DNA from: K189A clade bacterium
GTDB taxonomy: Bacteria > Pseudomonadota > Gammaproteobacteria > Pseudomonadales > Azotimanducaceae
Direction of reading: 5' to 3'
Assembly (NCBI GenBank): GCA_007571095.1
Contig: RKSB01000113.1
Coordinates: 1 to 14,644 of the forward strand
Length of the DNA: 14,644 nt
Shown: positions 12,715-14,644 of the stretch, piece after piece
Layout: each line of letters begins with the position of its first letter
How positions within the stretch are numbered: the first letter of the stretch is position 1
The notes under the pieces: generated by a model
Seen by the model: only the letters and a program-made list of their open reading frames with translations
Told to the model about the DNA's origin: nothing
Database searches by the model: none
Translations under genes and position numbers: made by a program

Positions 12715-14475
12715 TCAGGCGTAGCCTCCTCGAATCAGACGGCCGGGGCGAAGGCCTGTGTCTCGGTCGTTTTCACGAGTGAGTACTCCGTTTACCAGAG
12801 TAGCCACATAGCCCTCGGCAGACTGTAACAGCCTTCCCCCTGAAGCCGGCAGGTCGTGGTGCAGTTCCACCGGCCCGAGCTTGAGCCGCTCAAAGTCAAT
12901 CACATTGAGGTCGGCGCGCAGACCCGGTTGCAGGGCACCACGATCATGAAGGCCAAACAGCTGGGCGTTCCTTAAACTCTGTCGATGCACTACAGAAGGC
13001 AGATCCAGGCGGTCGCCGTCCCTGTCTCGAACCCAGTAAGTAAGCTGATAGGTCGGTGCCACCGCATCAAAAATGACACTGACATGGGCACCGGCATCGC
13101 TCAACCCTGTAACCGTCAGCTCATTCGACTGCATTTCGTAGACGGCATCCATGCTGTAGTCGTGGTAATTCGTAAAGTATATGATGGCCCGATTCGAGCC
13201 ATCTCCAGCAGTCAGGAAGTCGTACAGGAACTGTTCGGTGGATTTACCCGACCGGGCAGCCTGAACTGCGAAAGAGTCTTCGCTACTCGGCTCATGACCA
13301 AACGCTTCGTCAAACTGAAAGGTACGAGTAAAGTCTATCTCCAGCAGGCCGATCAGATTTTCCATGGTGCCGGGCAGTTCGTGAGGAAGCGACTGTTCGG
13401 CAAGAATTTTTTCCCGAACAGCCGGCTGCCGAAGGATTTTCAGCCGCTCCGGCAAGGGGAGATCGCACAGCTTCATGTAGCTGGGGCGGCGCATAAAGCT
13501 GTGATAGGTCCACAGGCTGACCAGCAGACCGGTCGGCCTTGAGCCAACCTGCGGAAAGAGCTGCGCGCCTTGTCTGTTGAGTTCGGCGGCCTTGTCCAGC
13601 ACTTGCCGCCACAGATCGGGCCACTCACTGATCTGAAAGAGGGTAAAGGTCAGAGGACGGCCGGACTTTTTGGACAATCGACCCATCAGTTCAACCTCCG
13701 ACATCAGGTCGCTGCGCTCTCCGCCGAGAAGGGCTGCACTGCCGATAGTGCTGGCTGGAATCATCTGCAACAGACCTCTGCCAGCCGAGTTGAGGGCCGA
13801 GGCAAACGCCATCATTTCCTCGTCGGCAGCAAAAGTACCCGGTACCTGCTCACCCGTGACCGACATGTGTCCAAGAATGCGTGAAGTAGAAAAGCCAAGT
13901 GCACCGGCGGAGATGGCCTCACGAGTCAGGGCTGTCATCTTGTCCAGGTCGTCGGCGGTGGCCGGATCATGAGTATAACTGCGGTCACCCATCACATAAC
14001 TGCGGACCGCACCATGCGCCAGCATGGAGCCGATATCCAGACTGTACTGACGACGGGAAAGATAGTCCAGATACTCAGGGTAGCTCTCCCAGGAACCCCA
14101 GGGCATGCCCTCATAGAGTGCCGTGCCGGGAATGTCCTCGACACCCTCCATCAACTGAATGAGTCTTTTTTCTTTACCCGGCGAAACCGGTGCAAATCCG
14201 ACACCGCAATTACCCATTACGATGGTGCTCACTCCGTGGCTGGCGGACGGATTCATGTCGCTGTCCCAGGTAACCTGACCGTCATAGTGAGTGTGAATAT
14301 CCACCCAGCCCGGAGTCACGATACAGCCGTCGGCGTCTATCTTCTCTTTGGTTGATCCTCCGATATGTCCGCCGACCTCGACAATCCGACCATCCTTGAC
14401 CGCCACATCGCCGGTATAGGGTTCCGTATTCAGGCCATCGACGAGCCTGCCGCCTTTAACCACATAGTCGTACAT
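12715..14475 (-). CDS. N-acyl-D-amino-acid deacylase-like amidohydrolase
   Basis: This 586-residue metal-dependent hydrolase belongs to the amidohydrolase superfamily, resembling D-aminoacylase/N-acyl-D-aspartate deacylase. The N-terminal beta-sandwich part is MYDYVVKGGRLVDGLNTEPY. The metal site begins with PGWVDIHTHYDGQ (His61, His63), then VMGNCGVGF with Cys90, which bridges metals in D-aminoacylases, and LSDAGAHVS with Asp460. The C-terminal strand segment LRADLNVIDFERL closes the sandwich. Positions that should correspond to the remaining histidine ligands of D-aminoacylase appear as ASALNSAGRGLLQ and RPLTFTLFQIS, without histidine. The true substrate may therefore differ from acylated D-amino acids. 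Start ATG at 14475 has a strong AAGGAG 6 bases upstream (14482-14487). No signal peptide is seen, so it should act in the cytoplasm. Confidence 0.88.
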   Translation of the reverse strand: MYDYVVKGGRLVDGLNTEPYTGDVAVKDGRIVEVGGHIGGSTKEKIDADGCIVTPGWVDIHTHYDGQVTWDSDMNPSASHGVSTIVMGNCGVGFAPVSPGKEKRLIQLMEGVEDIPGTALYEGMPWGSWESYPEYLDYLSRRQYSLDIGSMLAHGAVRSYVMGDRSYTHDPATADDLDKMTALTREAISAGALGFSTSRILGHMSVTGEQVPGTFAADEEMMAFASALNSAGRGLLQMIPASTIGSAALLGGERSDLMSEVELMGRLSKKSGRPLTFTLFQISEWPDLWRQVLDKAAELNRQGAQLFPQVGSRPTGLLVSLWTYHSFMRRPSYMKLCDLPLPERLKILRQPAVREKILAEQSLPHELPGTMENLIGLLEIDFTRTFQFDEAFGHEPSSEDSFAVQAARSGKSTEQFLYDFLTAGDGSNRAIIYFTNYHDYSMDAVYEMQSNELTVTGLSDAGAHVSVIFDAVAPTYQLTYWVRDRDGDRLDLPSVVHRQSLRNAQLFGLHDRGALQPGLRADLNVIDFERLKLGPVELHHDLPASGGRLLQSAEGYVATLVNGVLTRENDRDTGLRPGRLIRGGYA

Positions 14476-14644
14476 GAAAAACTCCTTTTTGTGTCGTTAC
14501 GAGTCCAGTCTACAACAGAAATCCTCTTTGAAAGCCAACTGCCACCCAGGGTAAAGCCGTCAATCAGCAGAGAGCCGGTTTGAATATTGCGGCGAATATC
14601 GAGATCCCTGCTCACCAGCCGAATGCACCGAAAGAGTTCAGCCG
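14476..14644 (-). other. Right edge, upstream of the amidohydrolase
   Basis: Apart from the AAGGAG ribosome site there is no gene I can support. On the minus strand one frame reads LNSFGAFGW and stops at 14612-14614; it could be the last codons of an upstream gene that lies beyond the window, but the piece is too short to identify. Confidence 0.3.

Noticed and set aside
12985..13542. 185-codon plus-strand open frame inside the amidohydrolase
   Set aside because: It is antisense to a full-length, motif-bearing gene with a strong ribosome site.
14430..14615. 61-codon minus-strand open frame at the right edge
   Set aside because: It overlaps the amidohydrolase start by 46 bases and resembles no family; the strong ribosome site belongs to the amidohydrolase.

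Overview
The window reads as a stretch of gammaproteobacterial chromosome with moderate GC content. The main evidence is two gene blocks that are classic in that class: dapF, the DUF484 gene (yigA), xerC and the HAD gene (yigB) on the minus strand, and divergently hemC, hemX and hemY on the plus strand. HemX, HemY and the MscS-type YbdG channel are also typical of Gammaproteobacteria. I cannot place the genus. A flavin-dependent luciferase-like oxidoreductase next to a crotonase, and a D-aminoacylase-like amidohydrolase, resemble gene sets I associate with marine, oligotrophic gammaproteobacteria, but this is inference.

Layout. Positions 115-3292 (minus) form a compact operon: diaminopimelate epimerase (lysine and peptidoglycan precursor), a DUF484 protein, the XerC recombinase for chromosome dimer resolution, and a HAD phosphatase. 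Genes overlap by 4-8 bases or lie 13 bases apart. A short 104-base gap with a good extended -10 promoter separates dapF from hemC. Positions 3397-6070 (plus) hold hemC, hemX and a short hemY; hemD, which normally sits between hemC and hemX, is absent and a 121-base non-coding gap takes its place. hemY stops at about half the usual family length, and directly behind it lies a decayed, frameshifted minus-strand transposase of the IS1595 type (6088-6500). The simplest story is insertion into hemY followed by deletion and decay.

From 6669 the content becomes more accessory: a crotonase-fold protein that lacks both usual catalytic glutamates, followed by an LLM-class flavin/F420-type oxidoreductase (6669-8396); the ammonium channel amtB followed by its PII regulator glnK (8579-10379); a YbdG-type mechanosensitive channel (10559-11758); a glutathione S-transferase-like protein (11994-12689); and, convergent to it, an N-acyl-D-amino-acid deacylase-like amidohydrolase (12715-14475, minus). 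Two strong hairpins lie in the gaps around ybdG.

I see no rRNA, tRNA, CRISPR array, phage or defence island, and no clearly novel multi-gene system. The points most worth following are the missing hemD, the hemY/IS1595 junction, and the catalytically altered crotonase paired with a flavin oxidoreductase.
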